Made by a program: the position numbers and the translations under genes. From Protula sp. h YS-2021 (taxonomy: Eukaryota; Annelida; Polychaeta; Sabellida; Serpulidae): 64,000 nucleotides of DNA. Positions 40,165-50,371 of this stretch are shown in pieces; position 1 is the first letter of the stretch, and every line of letters begins with the position of its first letter. The notes beneath the pieces are model-generated. The model did no database searches. It was not told where the DNA came from and saw only the letters and a list, made by a program, of their open reading frames with translations. The stretch covers positions 46,323,256 through 46,387,255 of the forward strand of contig OX457026.1 in the NCBI GenBank assembly GCA_949752745.1, in the 5' to 3' direction.

Positions 40165-41463
40165 AAAATTTGTCACAAACCACCACCCGGCCCTTGAGTA
40201 TACGGTTACTATCGCACAAGAACTTAACATGCTAGATACAACACTTAAAATGAAAGGAAATTCAGCGCATTCAACGCTCTACTGTAAACCGACTGGCTCA
40301 CATGCCTACCTCAACTTTCGTTCTTCCCATCCGGTGACCTGCAAAAGAAGTATTCCATTCTCACAGTTCCTTCGAATTCGAAGAATATGCTCCACGGATG
40401 GTGATTATGAGAAAAACGCGAAAATGTTGTTTAGGTGATTCGTACATCAAGGTTACCCCAAATCACTTTTAAGTCGAAATATGACCAGAGTACGTGCTAT
40501 GAAAAGACAAAGTGTATTATACAAAGACAAGTCAAGTCAGCAAGGACAAAATAGAATCGTGTTTCCTATCACTTACCATCGCAGCAATTTGGAAATTTCT
40601 AAAATAGTAAACAGAAATTATAATATTTTATGTAATGATAGTTTTATTGGGCACATGTTTGAAGACTGGCCTTTAGTGGCCTACAAAAGAGACAAAATCT
40701 GAAAGATATTCTTATACATTCGAAATTACAAAGCTGCAAAGAAGGGAAGACGGTTCCTTGCAAGCGAAAAAAATGTATAACTTGTCCCCATATTAATGAG
40801 AGCTCACAAATAGTTGGACCAAAAACTTTCATAAATATCAGAGATATTTTTTCATGTGTTTCAGACGGTGTAGTTTATGTGATAGAATGTAAAAAGTGCG
40901 GCAGTCTGTATGTGGGAGAAACGGGTTGGCGATTAGGGGATAGATTTAGAGAACATAGAAGAAATGTGATGATTAAAAAAGAAGATAACGAAGTCTCCAG
41001 TCATTTTATAAGTAACCATCACAGCGTTGACGATATGTCTGTTTGTGCCGTTGCTTTTTGCAATGACACTTCAAAACGAAAATTGTTAGAACAAAGATTA
41101 ATTGCAAAATTAGGTTGTATTTTGGGATATGGAATGAATGTGGATTTCAATTATCAGCAATTTCTTTAAAATTGTGCATTATTCTATCTTATGAATTTCG
41201 TTAAGTCGAATTTTCTCCTTATTCTATGTTTTTGATAGGATTTCAACTTTGTTTGCAATTATATTATCATTTTGAGTAAACATTGTGTATTTACACACAT
41301 TAGTGTATTTACACATAAAATTTATCACAATTGTGTGTAGTTTGTGAAGTAACCATGGTAACGTCACAATTTTGTGAACTATGTACCTAAAGAAGACTGT
41401 ATCAGTCGAAAATTCGTAAAATATCAAAACATAACACTTAAAAAGACTTTTTATTTCATACAA
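40165..41463 (+). pseudogene. Divergent, 5'-truncated PLE copy
   Basis: It starts inside the RT after the FIDD motif (HHPALEYTVTIAQ) and reaches the 3' tail. It differs from the array units at many sites, with TGA at about 40437, a 1-nt deletion near 40697 and other changes, though the endonuclease frame 40879-41169 is open. Its hammerhead-like motif (41380-41433) reads CTAAAGA, losing the conserved G of the core. It is an older insertion than the array. Confidence 0.88.
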
Positions 41464-42810
41464 TTATTGATTGTCATAATTTTTCTAAATTTTCTATTTA
41501 ATTTTAGTGACTACATGTAATCTTGCTCAAGAATTCTGCTGAATTTACTAAAAATTGGCTACAAATTTACTTAGTAGCCAGGTACTTAGGTGGTTAATTT
41601 TGACGGATTCAATCTTTAATGTCGTTATTTCTTTAAAATTTCTGCTTGCTTTAAAAATGTCATCGGGAAATATATCAAGACTTTCTTCAATTTCTAGCTG
41701 AAATTGAAATATTATGACGTTTCTTATTTTCCAGTTGATGTTTAGGTTATTATGATAAATTTGATAGGTTTTATTAAAACATTAACACATTGCCTGTCAT
41801 GTCTTTTCTAAATCTGTTTATTACAAATTTTTTATTTGTATTGTTCATGACCTATTCTCATTTTCTACTTGGTATTGTCCTTTACTATGATAAATTTTGG
41901 CAGATTTTATTAAGTAATTAACGCAATTTAATTTAATTGAATTTTTGAATTAATTTAAATGATTACATGTAAAATATCTCATTGCTCAAGAATTCTCTGC
42001 TTAAATTAATAAAAATTTAGTATAAATCGTTTTTTTGTAATTTCGAGGCTTACCATCAAGGATCGAAGCATTAATGTCATTATTTCTTTGAATCGACGCA
42101 TTTTGGTAGTAATTTCATTGATTATCATGACTTCATAAAAAATAATTTCATAAATTTTAATGAATATATGTGAAATGTGATCTTACTCATGAAAATTCTA
42201 CTATAAAGCGCATATACTTTGGAAATTTGAGTTCAATTTTCAAGAATTTAATGCAAAAAGTCATTAGTTTTCCAAATTTCCCGATTCTTCTTATAATGAT
42301 ATGTTGTAATATATCAATATTTATTTTAATTTCTTGTTGAATTTCTAATATTATGACCTTTTCTCATTTTCTCGTTCATATTTGCTTTTCTATTGATAAA
42401 TTAAGTAGTTATTCGTTCTAATTTAATTGAATGTTCAAGCTCTACTATATTCTCTGATTAATTTTAATAAATACATATGAAATATCATATTTTGATGAAG
42501 TTTCTGCCCAAAGACATACACTTGACTTCTTAGTTGATTTTCAATGATCCAATCATGATTGTCATTAGTTTTGATATTTTTCCGACATATTTCAATTGAT
42601 TGTCATCACTTTTCTTAATTTTCTGATTTATCTTAAGCAATACATTTGAAAAACCATGTTGCTCATGATGTTTCTACTGAATTCACAAAAGATTTACGAT
42701 AAACGTGCAGGTTCGTTTTCAAACAAAATTCCATTAGTGTCATTAGTTTTGCTCATTTTCCGGTTGCTTTCCTAATGTAATCGTGATATATACATAAATG
42801 TTTACTTTAT
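41464..42810 (-). repeat. AT-rich repeat, degenerate, about one unit
   Basis: Reverse-complement relatives of the 1270-bp repeat, more diverged in 41470-41940, where extra sequence is present, and closer from 41950 on. Interrupted at 42810 by an Ngaro copy. No gene seen. Confidence 0.8.
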
Positions 42811-43152
42811 TTAAAAAATAAAGTGCTATTTGATTTTAAAACTCTGGTGATGCGCTGCCCCTTTTTTCCCCCTTAATCCCCCACGCTACTCGACTTGACA
42901 GCGACGGAGCGTGCCAGACGGAGATGTAGACAGAGCGTCTCGGGTTACAGCGTGCCGTCATGCAAGGCGGGAGCGAAGCACACACTCTGTAACTCGGGGG
43001 CGGAGCTCGCCCCAAAGTACCTTCTGTCATGCCTGTGTTCTATTGGCCGTTGAGGCGTGCAGGGATTAAGTCGGACGATACATAACAAGGCTCTTCCAAG
43101 CTTCCCCTCACAAATGCAAAGCAAGCACTGGTCAAGCAAGCGCTTCCAGAGA
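42811..43152 (+). repeat. Split repeat A1 of the truncated Ngaro copy
   Basis: Matches the A repeats of Ngaro-L with a few substitutions and two extra bases in the pyrimidine run near 42865. It starts TTAAAAAATAAAG directly after TTTACTTTAT of the AT-rich repeat. Confidence 0.88.
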
Positions 43153-43662
43153 GCAAAAGAGAAAAAAAACAGAAAGACACAGCCAAATGGAATATTAGCT
43201 AGCCTTCATGATAAAATAATAATAAACTAAAAAAAAAATAATAAAGAAAACCAGAAAAGGATACAAAGGATAATTACATTTGATTAAAGTAGCTTTCAGG
43301 ATAACGATTGATACAGGGCGTAAGGTAAAGGGAATAAAATGTATATAAAAAAACAATAAATAAAAGTGTGATATATGCGACATTGTGTATAAACTTGAAG
43401 CTCTTAATTGCAATTTGTGGATATCAATTGTTAAGCCTAACAAGCGTCACCCGAACAGCTGACAAGCTTGGACTCTGAATTGCAATTAGTGCAAGGGATT
43501 GTTAGGATTTGGGGCATCAATATGCGTGAGTACTCTAATTGCAATTAAGACCTTGCCTGAGCAGTGCCGTCTGAATAGGGCATTAATTGCAATTACGGCC
43601 AAGCAGTGAGCCCCCTATAACTGTATAAAAAAAAGAGTGAGAGAGCAAGGAAACAAAAAAAA

Positions 43663-44670
43663 ATGAATAAGGATAAAGTCGACAGTGCAATTAAAGAATT
43701 GAAAGAATGGGCTGCGTCGAGAAACCTTATCGAATCCACTGTCGACGCTCTCCTGGGCGAGGAATTCTTTTCCATCGACAGTGTACTGCACATTGACAAG
43801 GTCGTCATTAAGGCGCTAAAACTCTCGCTCGACCAAGAGAGAATGCTGCTAGCGGCCGTCGCAGACCTTAAGGACGCAAAGTCCGAAAGTGCGAGTTCCC
43901 GCACCGGTCCCACATCGGACATCATTGAGAAATTTCCGGCCGACAGACCCCGGCTACGCAGCGACGCGGCACCAGCTACCCTGAATGACCTTCCACGCCT
44001 TAACACAGAGACGATGACAGCCATGCTGGACTCCCTCGTGGACAAGCCGCAGACCCCGGACGACGACCCATGGCAGACCGGGAGAACCCCAGGTAACACG
44101 CGACCATTATTTGTCCAAGATTTCTGTGGATCCTTCCTGGGGAGTCAGGGCACAGAGACAGAGTTATCGTCGAACGGTGATGCGAAAGTGATCGTGACGA
44201 GCGCGGCGAAACGCGTGAGGCCTGAGGACACCACGTGGCAGCAGTGGGTGAAAGGCCACGCCCGCATCTTTAGCGCCCTAAAGCGCTCAGGACAGCTGGA
44301 GACGGAAGACGAGCGTGATCGCTACAATCTCTACGGCATAAAGTTTGGAGATATGTGCGAGTATTACCCGCTAGCCAACTGTATGAGGTATGATTTCGAA
44401 TACCGGCAACGGGTGGCGTCGGGGCAAATCCGTTGGGGAGACGACGATACGTATCTCTTAGGCATATGTTGCTTCTCGTCTAGCGCCCAATCAACATCCA
44501 CCCGGAAGCAGCACGCTAGACCCAAGGTGGAAGCTCCAAGGGCCCCGAACGGCACGGAAATTTGTCGCAACTTTAATTTGCGCCGGGGTTGCAGTCTACT
44601 AAACTGCCGATTCATGCATGCCTGCCTGAAATGTTTCCAGAACCACCCCGAGATTGCTCACAGAGACTAG
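43663..44670 (+). CDS. gag: Ngaro Gag-like protein, intact copy
   Basis: 335 codons, the same length as in Ngaro-L, with a handful of substitutions (for example NLIES for NLLES and NFNLRRG for NFNSRRG before the zinc-finger cysteine). The CCCH finger is intact. It ends with TAG followed by GGG, in frame with the pol start. Because pol is truncated 192 bp later, only Gag could be made from this locus. Confidence 0.85.
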   Translation: MNKDKVDSAIKELKEWAASRNLIESTVDALLGEEFFSIDSVLHIDKVVIKALKLSLDQERMLLAAVADLKDAKSESASSRTGPTSDIIEKFPADRPRLRSDAAPATLNDLPRLNTETMTAMLDSLVDKPQTPDDDPWQTGRTPGNTRPLFVQDFCGSFLGSQGTETELSSNGDAKVIVTSAAKRVRPEDTTWQQWVKGHARIFSALKRSGQLETEDERDRYNLYGIKFGDMCEYYPLANCMRYDFEYRQRVASGQIRWGDDDTYLLGICCFSSSAQSTSTRKQHARPKVEAPRAPNGTEICRNFNLRRGCSLLNCRFMHACLKCFQNHPEIAHRD

Positions 44671-44862
44671 GGGCACGCCGTCTCTAGCCCACTGTCTGAC
44701 CGGCTCGACGAATGGGAACGAAAACTTGAAACGGATAAGGACAAGGTATTTATTCTCAACGGATTACGTAATGGGTTCGATATCATTAACGTTCGCACGA
44801 AAAATATTCAGTGTGCCGAAGCCCCCAACAGTCGCGTGGCTGAGCGACAATATCGTGATGAG
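44671..44862 (+). pseudogene. pol: Truncated pol start after the gag TAG
   Basis: About 64 codons continue in the gag frame after TAG (SSPLSDRLDEWERKLE, ILNGLRNGFDI and further), ending within the first residues of the RT. Conservation of these codons after the stop supports a gag-stop-pol layout. Confidence 0.75.
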
Positions 44863-45204
44863 GCCATTTTTTCTTAATTTTTTTTTATCTCAAGCACTAC
44901 ATGTGAAATACCATCTTGCTCATGAAGTTTCTAACGAAGTCACAAAAGATTTACAATGAACGTGCAGGTTAGTTGTCAAACAAAATTCCATTAGTGTCAT
45001 TAGTTTTGCTAATTTTCGGTTGCTTTTATAATGCAATCGTGATATATATCAATGTTTACTTCGATTTCTAGTTGAATTTTAAATGCTATGACGTTTTCTC
45101 ATTTTCGAGATGTTTTTTTTACACTTCGTAGTATTTGATACATTTTCGTCTTCACTTAATTGATTTTCATGATTGTTTTTAAAATGGATACACATTAAAC
45201 ATTG
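44863..45204 (-). repeat. AT-rich repeat between two Ngaro copies
   Basis: Read on the minus strand it begins CAATGTTTAATGTGTATCC, which is exactly what should follow GAGCAAGA at 15710 according to the intact repeat at 14432-14460. It continues to 44863 in the same register. Confidence 0.85.
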
Positions 45205-45894
45205 TTAAAACTTATAGCGTTCTAGTCTCTAGCCGTTATGGCTGGCAAGACGAATGAGAGAGTGGTTTGGGTACAAATGTTTATTGCCTGACTGTTGAAG
45301 ACATTATGCATAAAACAAACATACTTTAAGAAACTGTCCACTAACCAGACTAACATATTCAACATAAAACTGTACTTGTAAACAATTAAACAGGGAAGGG
45401 GAAGGGGGATGGAGGTGGGTCTCTGGAAGCGCTTGCTTGACCAGTGCTTGCTTTGCATTTGTGAGGGGAAGCTTGGAAGAGCCTTGTTATGTACCGTCCG
45501 ACTTAATCCCTGCACGACTCAACGGCCAATAGAACACAGGCATGACAGAAGGTACTCTGGGGCGAGCTCCGCCCCCGAGTTACTGAGTGTGTGCTTCGCT
45601 CCCGCCTTGCATGACGGCACGCTGTAAGCCGAGACGCTCTGTCTACATCTCCGTCTGGCACGCTCCGTCGCTGTCAAGTCGAGTAGCGTGGGGGATTAAG
45701 GGGGAAAAGGGGCAGCGCATCACCAGAGTTTTAAAATCAAATAACACTTTATTTTTTAATTAAAACTTATAGCGTTCTAGTCTCTAGCCGTTATGGCTGG
45801 CAAGACGAATGAGAGAGTGGTTTGGGTACAAATGTTTATTGCCTGACTGCTGAACACATTATGCATAAAACAAACATACTTTAAGAAACTGTCC
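45205..45894 (-). repeat. Ngaro-R B1-A2-B2 split repeats
   Basis: B2 45205-45339, spacer 45340-45419, A2 45420-45759, B1 45760-45894. Lengths of A (340) and B (135) equal those of Ngaro-L. Only one A-B unit is present. Confidence 0.9.
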
Positions 45895-45928
45895 AAATAC
45901 CCAAACCACGAAGTGTTACTTGTAGTAG

Positions 45929-46915
45929 TTAGGACAAGGCGTTTTGAACGTTTGATCCCATGGTTTTTGCACAATCCAGGCGTAGACTCAGAGGGACGTT
46001 AGTGTATCGCGTGTAGGACTCCGATGTCCAGTCTCCTTGGCTCTTAATCACTTGCGGTGGCAGCCCACAGGCAAGAGCAAAGGTAGCCCCGGCTCGTCGT
46101 AGGCTATGGCCGCTGTAGGCTGAGTCATCTAGCCCAACAGCACGCAGTTTGCATTTCAGCATCGACGAGAACGCTGCGTGGGAGAGAGGGACGGTGGAGT
46201 CCGGGGTTCTGTAGGAGAAAAGCGCCGCTTTACCATGTGCGGGCGAAAGGCGGAGGTGGTGTTTTAACGCTGCAGTGGGGCATACTGTAGACTGCTCTAC
46301 CTCTGGGATTGGGATGACGAGGGCTCGTGAAAAGTTGCGAAGTGTTTTGGTGTGTTTTACGTGAACTAGGGCGCCATCTGCACACAGCGTTACGTCATCA
46401 CGGCAGAGGTCAGTTCTACAGTCGTGGCTAGTCTGGGTACGGGATAGCAGCGAGGACTTGCGCAGAAAGGTAAAGAAGCCCATGAGACAAGCAGCCCAGA
46501 AGCAGGCCTCTAATGGTTGCGAGAGGTCGAGAACTCCTCGGACGCGCTGCAAGATATCCAGCGAGAGCGGTAGTTTCTGTCGGGGTGGCGTACCTTTCTG
46601 CGTGTCGATTCCTTTCAATAGCGTCTTCACGAAGTGGTTATTCTCAATGGGGTTCGTGTAACCCAGCTCCAAGTGGAGTAGGCGAACTGCAGCGAGATAG
46701 CATCTCACGGACTGGGGTTTCAGGGATCGGCTGAGAAAACACGCGTAACGGAGCACGGTCGTAGTTTCTGCGGGGGCTGGGCGCATCCTAAAGGCTTGGC
46801 AGAAGGCCAGGTAAGACTTCAGCTGAGCCGAGTACGTTTCACGAGTGCTTTCTGCTAGGGCTGCTCTGCGGAATTGGGCCACTTCGTTGTCCAAAATTTG
46901 TGTCTCCCGTACCAC
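45929..46915 (-). CDS. Ngaro-R tyrosine recombinase in a separate frame
   Basis: About 328 codons with FLRKS arginine, lysine, GHSLRRAG, GDW and YTRY catalytic motifs all present. The frame overlaps the end of the RT-RNase H frame by 61 bp in the -1 phase and has no ATG near its beginning; the first in-frame ATG falls in the RMRPAP codons. Expression by frameshifting from pol, or from an internal start, is possible. Overlapping RT-RH and YR frames are usual for Ngaro-type elements. I see no clear slippery heptamer in the overlap. Confidence 0.85.
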   Translation of the reverse strand: MVRETQILDNEVAQFRRAALAESTRETYSAQLKSYLAFCQAFRMRPAPAETTTVLRYACFLSRSLKPQSVRCYLAAVRLLHLELGYTNPIENNHFVKTLLKGIDTQKGTPPRQKLPLSLDILQRVRGVLDLSQPLEACFWAACLMGFFTFLRKSSLLSRTQTSHDCRTDLCRDDVTLCADGALVHVKHTKTLRNFSRALVIPIPEVEQSTVCPTAALKHHLRLSPAHGKAALFSYRTPDSTVPLSHAAFSSMLKCKLRAVGLDDSAYSGHSLRRAGATFALACGLPPQVIKSQGDWTSESYTRYTNVPLSLRLDCAKTMGSNVQNALS

Positions 46916-48528
46916 TCCTGGAACAAACGACGCATAGCAATTGGTGACATGTGGTGCCGGAGGTCAGCGAGCGGGACGTGGCCGAATGCATACGTGGCAT
47001 GTGGAAGGCTGGATAGTCGCGAAATGGCATCCGGGAGCTTGTTAAGTTTCGTGTTTACGTAGGCGGCACATATTTTAATGTCAAACTTAACGCATAATAT
47101 TAGTATTCCGCATAAAACATCGGACGCAATAGTGTTTCTAATTCTTCCTCGGTTAAGGGCATAAAGGGTTGCTTTATTATCCGAATATAGTTGAACCGTC
47201 TTAGAAGCGCAGAACGGTGCCCAGCGGCGCAGCGCCAAAAGAACAGCAGCTAGTTCTTTCGTATTTATGTCGCAATCATTGATGGCGGGCATATCCGTGG
47301 CGAAGTTGCAATAGAGCCAGTCTATGGCTCTATTGTGGCAAACGACCGCTGCGCCTGCAGCAGTCGGGCTTGCGTCTGTGGCAATGTGAAAGGCGCGATC
47401 GGGCACATCCCTTTGGGAGGAAAAGCGAGATGTACCGTTGAATGAGGCGCAAAGCACATTAAGCAGTAGTAAGTCTCGGCGAGTGTCCGTAGTGATACGG
47501 GTGCGGTGGTTAGGGCGACGTAGTGACGTCATAAGCACGATTAGACGACGCATGGCCGGACGTATGACACTGACAACACGTCCGACCCAGTTCAGTTTCC
47601 CCAGCAGGCTCTGGAGGTCGCGTTTTGAGAGCCGTCTGTTGTCGGGACTTGCGTAGTGGGAGAGAAGGGTTTGGACTTCGCATAGCTTATCCGTGGGAAT
47701 TGACAGCGTGCAGTCGGTGGAGTCGATAGTCACTCCGAGAAACGTTAGTCTGCGCGTAGGGGAGATGCATTTCTCCCAGTTGATTGCGAAACCAAGCGAC
47801 CGGAGGAGCCGTATCAAGCATTGCATTGCCTTGAGCGTGTCGTCAAATGTATCAGCGGTAATAAAAAAGTCATCGAGGTAGCAAATTATTGCTTTTATAC
47901 CTTGTTTTTTAAGCATGCGGCAGACACTCTGAGTAATACGATGGAAAATACCAACGCTTAATGAAGCCCCGAAGGGCAAGCGGGTATCTACAAGGTATGT
48001 GTGATGTTTATTACCCTTAAATTTCCACTTTAAGCCCGTTAGACGTTGGGACGCTTCGCTGAGCGGGACCTGCCGATAAGCTGATTTAAGGTCCACTTTT
48101 GCCATAAACGAGTTTCTACTGACCATATCGGCAGCGATGTCCACGGATGTAAAAACATGTTTGTCGGGGGTGGCGTGGGAGTTGACAGAAAGGCCTTCTG
48201 GTTGCGAGCAATCGTGAATTAGCCTGATTTCACCGTTTTCTTTGGGTATGGCGGAGAGCGGGGAGACAATGGCCGGTTTTTCTACCACTACTTTATAGCG
48301 ACCCAGGGCAATTTCCTTCTTTATTTTGCTCTCTACCTCATCACGATATTGTCGCTCAGCCACGCGGCTGTTGGGGGCTTCGGCACACTGAATATTTTCC
48401 GTGCGAACGTTAACGATATCGAACCCATTACGTAATCCGTTGAGAATAAATACCTTGTCCTTATCCGTTTCAAGTTGTCGTTCCCATTCGTCGAGCCGGT
48501 CAGACAGTGGGCTAGAGACGGCGTGCCG
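46855..48528 (-). CDS. pol: Ngaro-R RT and RNase H
   Basis: It continues in frame after the gag TAG (complement 48529-48531), with the SSPLSDRLDEWERQL start, RT D (KVDLKSAY) and YLDD, and complete RNase H residues. It ends EQP-stop after the CACAA insertion relative to Ngaro-L. No ATG exists before the RT core, so synthesis through the gag stop is implied. Confidence 0.85.
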   Translation of the reverse strand, partial: RHAVSSPLSDRLDEWERQLETDKDKVFILNGLRNGFDIVNVRTENIQCAEAPNSRVAERQYRDEVESKIKKEIALGRYKVVVEKPAIVSPLSAIPKENGEIRLIHDCSQPEGLSVNSHATPDKHVFTSVDIAADMVSRNSFMAKVDLKSAYRQVPLSEASQRLTGLKWKFKGNKHHTYLVDTRLPFGASLSVGIFHRITQSVCRMLKKQGIKAIICYLDDFFITADTFDDTLKAMQCLIRLLRSLGFAINWEKCISPTRRLTFLGVTIDSTDCTLSIPTDKLCEVQTLLSHYASPDNRRLSKRDLQSLLGKLNWVGRVVSVIRPAMRRLIVLMTSLRRPNHRTRITTDTRRDLLLLNVLCASFNGTSRFSSQRDVPDRAFHIATDASPTAAGAAVVCHNRAIDWLYCNFATDMPAINDCDINTKELAAVLLALRRWAPFCASKTVQLYSDNKATLYALNRGRIRNTIASDVLCGILILCVKFDIKICAAYVNTKLNKLPDAISRLSSLPHATYAFGHVPLADLRHHMSPIAMRRLFQEWYGRHKFWTTKWPNSAEQP

Positions 48529-49516
48529 CTAGTCTCTGTGGGCAATCTCGGGGTGGTTCTGGAAACATTTCAGGCAGGCATGCATGAATCGGCAGTTTAG
48601 TAGACTGCAACCCCGGCGCGAATTAAAGTTGCGACAAATTTCCGTGCCGTTCGGGGCCCTTGGAGCTTCCACCCTGGGTCTAGCGTGCTGCTTCCGGGTG
48701 GATGTTGATTGGGCGCTAGACGAGAAGCAACATATGCCTAGGAGATACGTATCGTCGTCTCCCCAACGGATTTGCCCCGACGCCACCCGTTGCCGGTATT
48801 CGAAATCATACCTCATACAGTTGGCTAGCGGGTAATACTCGCACATATCTCCAAACTTTATGCCGTAGAGATTGTAGCGATCACGCTCGTCTTCCGTCTC
48901 CAACTGTCCTGAACGCTTTAGGGCGCTAAAGATGCGGGCGTGGCCTTTCACCCACTGCTGCCACGTGGTGTCCTCAGGCTTCACGCGTTTCGCCGCGCTC
49001 GTCACGATCACTTTCGCATCATCGTTCGACGATAACACTGTCTCTGTGCCCTGACTCCCCAGGAAGGATCCACAGAAATCTTGGACAAATAATGGTCGCG
49101 TGTTGCCTGGGGTTCTCCCGGTCTGCCATGGGTCGTCGTCCGGGGTCTGCGGCTTGTCCACGAGGGAGTCCAGCATGGCTGTCATCGTCTCTGTGTTAAG
49201 GCGTGGAAGGTCATTCAGGGTAGCTGGTGCCGCGTCGCTGCGTAGCCGGGGTCTGTCGGCCGGAAATTTCTCAATGATGTCCGATGTGGGACCGGTACGG
49301 GAACTCGCACTGTCGGACTTTGCGTCCTTAAGGTCTGCGACGGCCGCTAGCAGCATTCTCTCTTGGCCGAGCGAGAGTTTTAGCGCCTTAATGACGACCT
49401 TGTCAATGTGCAGTACACTGTCGATGGAGAGCGTCGACAGTGGATTCGAGAAGGTTTCTCGACGCAGCCCATTCTTTCAACTCTTTAATTGCACTGTCGA
49501 CTTTATCCTTATTCAT
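48529..49516 (-). pseudogene. gag: Ngaro-R gag with 20-nt deletion
   Basis: It starts at ATG 49514-49516. Compared with Ngaro-L, 20 nt are missing at about 49424, between two short CTCC/TTCC repeats, shifting frame after roughly 30 codons. The remaining 275 codons, including the CCCH finger and the terminal TAG, are open and nearly identical to Ngaro-L. Confidence 0.85.
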
Positions 49517-49580
49517 TTTTTTGTTTCCTTGCTCTCTCAGTGTTTTTTATACAGTTATAGGGGGCTCACTGCTTGGCCGT

Positions 49581-49769
49581 AATTGCAATTAATGCCCTAT
49601 TCAGACGGCACTGCTCAGGCAAGATCTTAATTGCAATTAGAGTACTCACGCATATTGATGCCCCAAATCCTAACAATCCCTTGCACTAATTGCAATTCAG
49701 AGTCCAAGCTTGTCAGCTGTCCGGGTGACGCTTGTTAGGCTTAACAATTGATATCCACAAATTGCAATT
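49581..49769 (-). promoter_or_regulatory. Four AATTGCAATT palindromes in the Ngaro-R leader
   Basis: Sites start at 49581, 49629, 49688 and 49760 with spacings 48, 59 and 72 bp, the same as in Ngaro-L read in the opposite direction. Confidence 0.55.
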
Positions 49770-50031
49770 AAGAGCTTCAAGTTTATACACAATGTCGCAT
49801 ATATCACACTTTTATTTATTGGTTTTTTTTATATATACATTTTATTCCCTTTACCTTACGCCCTGTATCAATCGTTATCCTGAAAGCTACTTTAATCAAA
49901 TGTAATTATCCTTTGTGTCCTTTTCTGGTTTTCTTTATTATTATTATTTTTTTTTTAGTTTATTATTATTTTATCCTGAAGGCTAGCTAATATTCCATTT
50001 GGCTGTTTCTTTCCGTTTTTTTTTCTTTTGC

Positions 50032-50371
50032 TCTCTGGAAGCGCTTGCTTGACCAGTGCTTGCTTTGCATTTGTGAGGGGAAGCTTGGAAGAGCCTTGTT
50101 ATGTACCGTCCGACTTAATCCCTGCACGACTCAACGGCCAATAGAACACAGGCATGACAGAAGGTACTCTGGGGCGAGCTCCGCCCCCGAGTTACTGAGT
50201 GTGTGCTTCGCTCCCGCCTTGCATGACGGCACGCTGTAAGCCGAGACGCTCTGTCTACATCTCCGTCTGGCACGCTCCGTCGCTGTCAAGTCGAGTAGCG
50301 TGGGGGATTAAGGGGGAAAAGGGGCAGCGCATCACCAGAGTTTTAAAATCAAATAACACTTTATTTTTTAA
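50032..50371 (-). repeat. Ngaro-R split repeat A1
   Basis: 340 bp equal to the other A copies. On the minus strand it begins TTAAAAAATAAAG directly after GTAGTTTAT of the PLE endonuclease gene. Confidence 0.9.

Larger units (their letters stand above)
42811..44862 (+). mobile_element. 3'-truncated Ngaro-like copy
   Basis: A1 (42811-43152), leader with the four AATTGCAATT palindromes (43406, 43478, 43537 and 43585), gag, the TAG and the first pol codons, then an abrupt switch to AT-rich repeat at 44863. The 5' junction is a normal A1 start. The 3' two-thirds are missing. Confidence 0.9.
45205..50371 (-). mobile_element. Ngaro-like YR retrotransposon, near complete (Ngaro-R)
   Basis: A1 (50032-50371) - leader - gag - TAG - RT-RNase H - YR - B1 (45760-45894) - A2 (45420-45759) - B2 (45205-45339). 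At 5167 bp it matches Ngaro-L minus its extra 555-bp unit and is nearly identical in sequence. Gag carries a 20-nt deletion. Its 5' flank is PLE coding sequence (GTAGTTTAT at 50372) and its 3' flank is AT-rich repeat, the mirror image of Ngaro-L. Confidence 0.92.

Noticed and set aside
46855..46915. Slippery heptamer for -1 frameshifting between RT-RNase H and YR
   Set aside because: The overlap has runs such as AAATTTT, but none is in the X XXY YYZ register of the RT frame, so no site is claimed.
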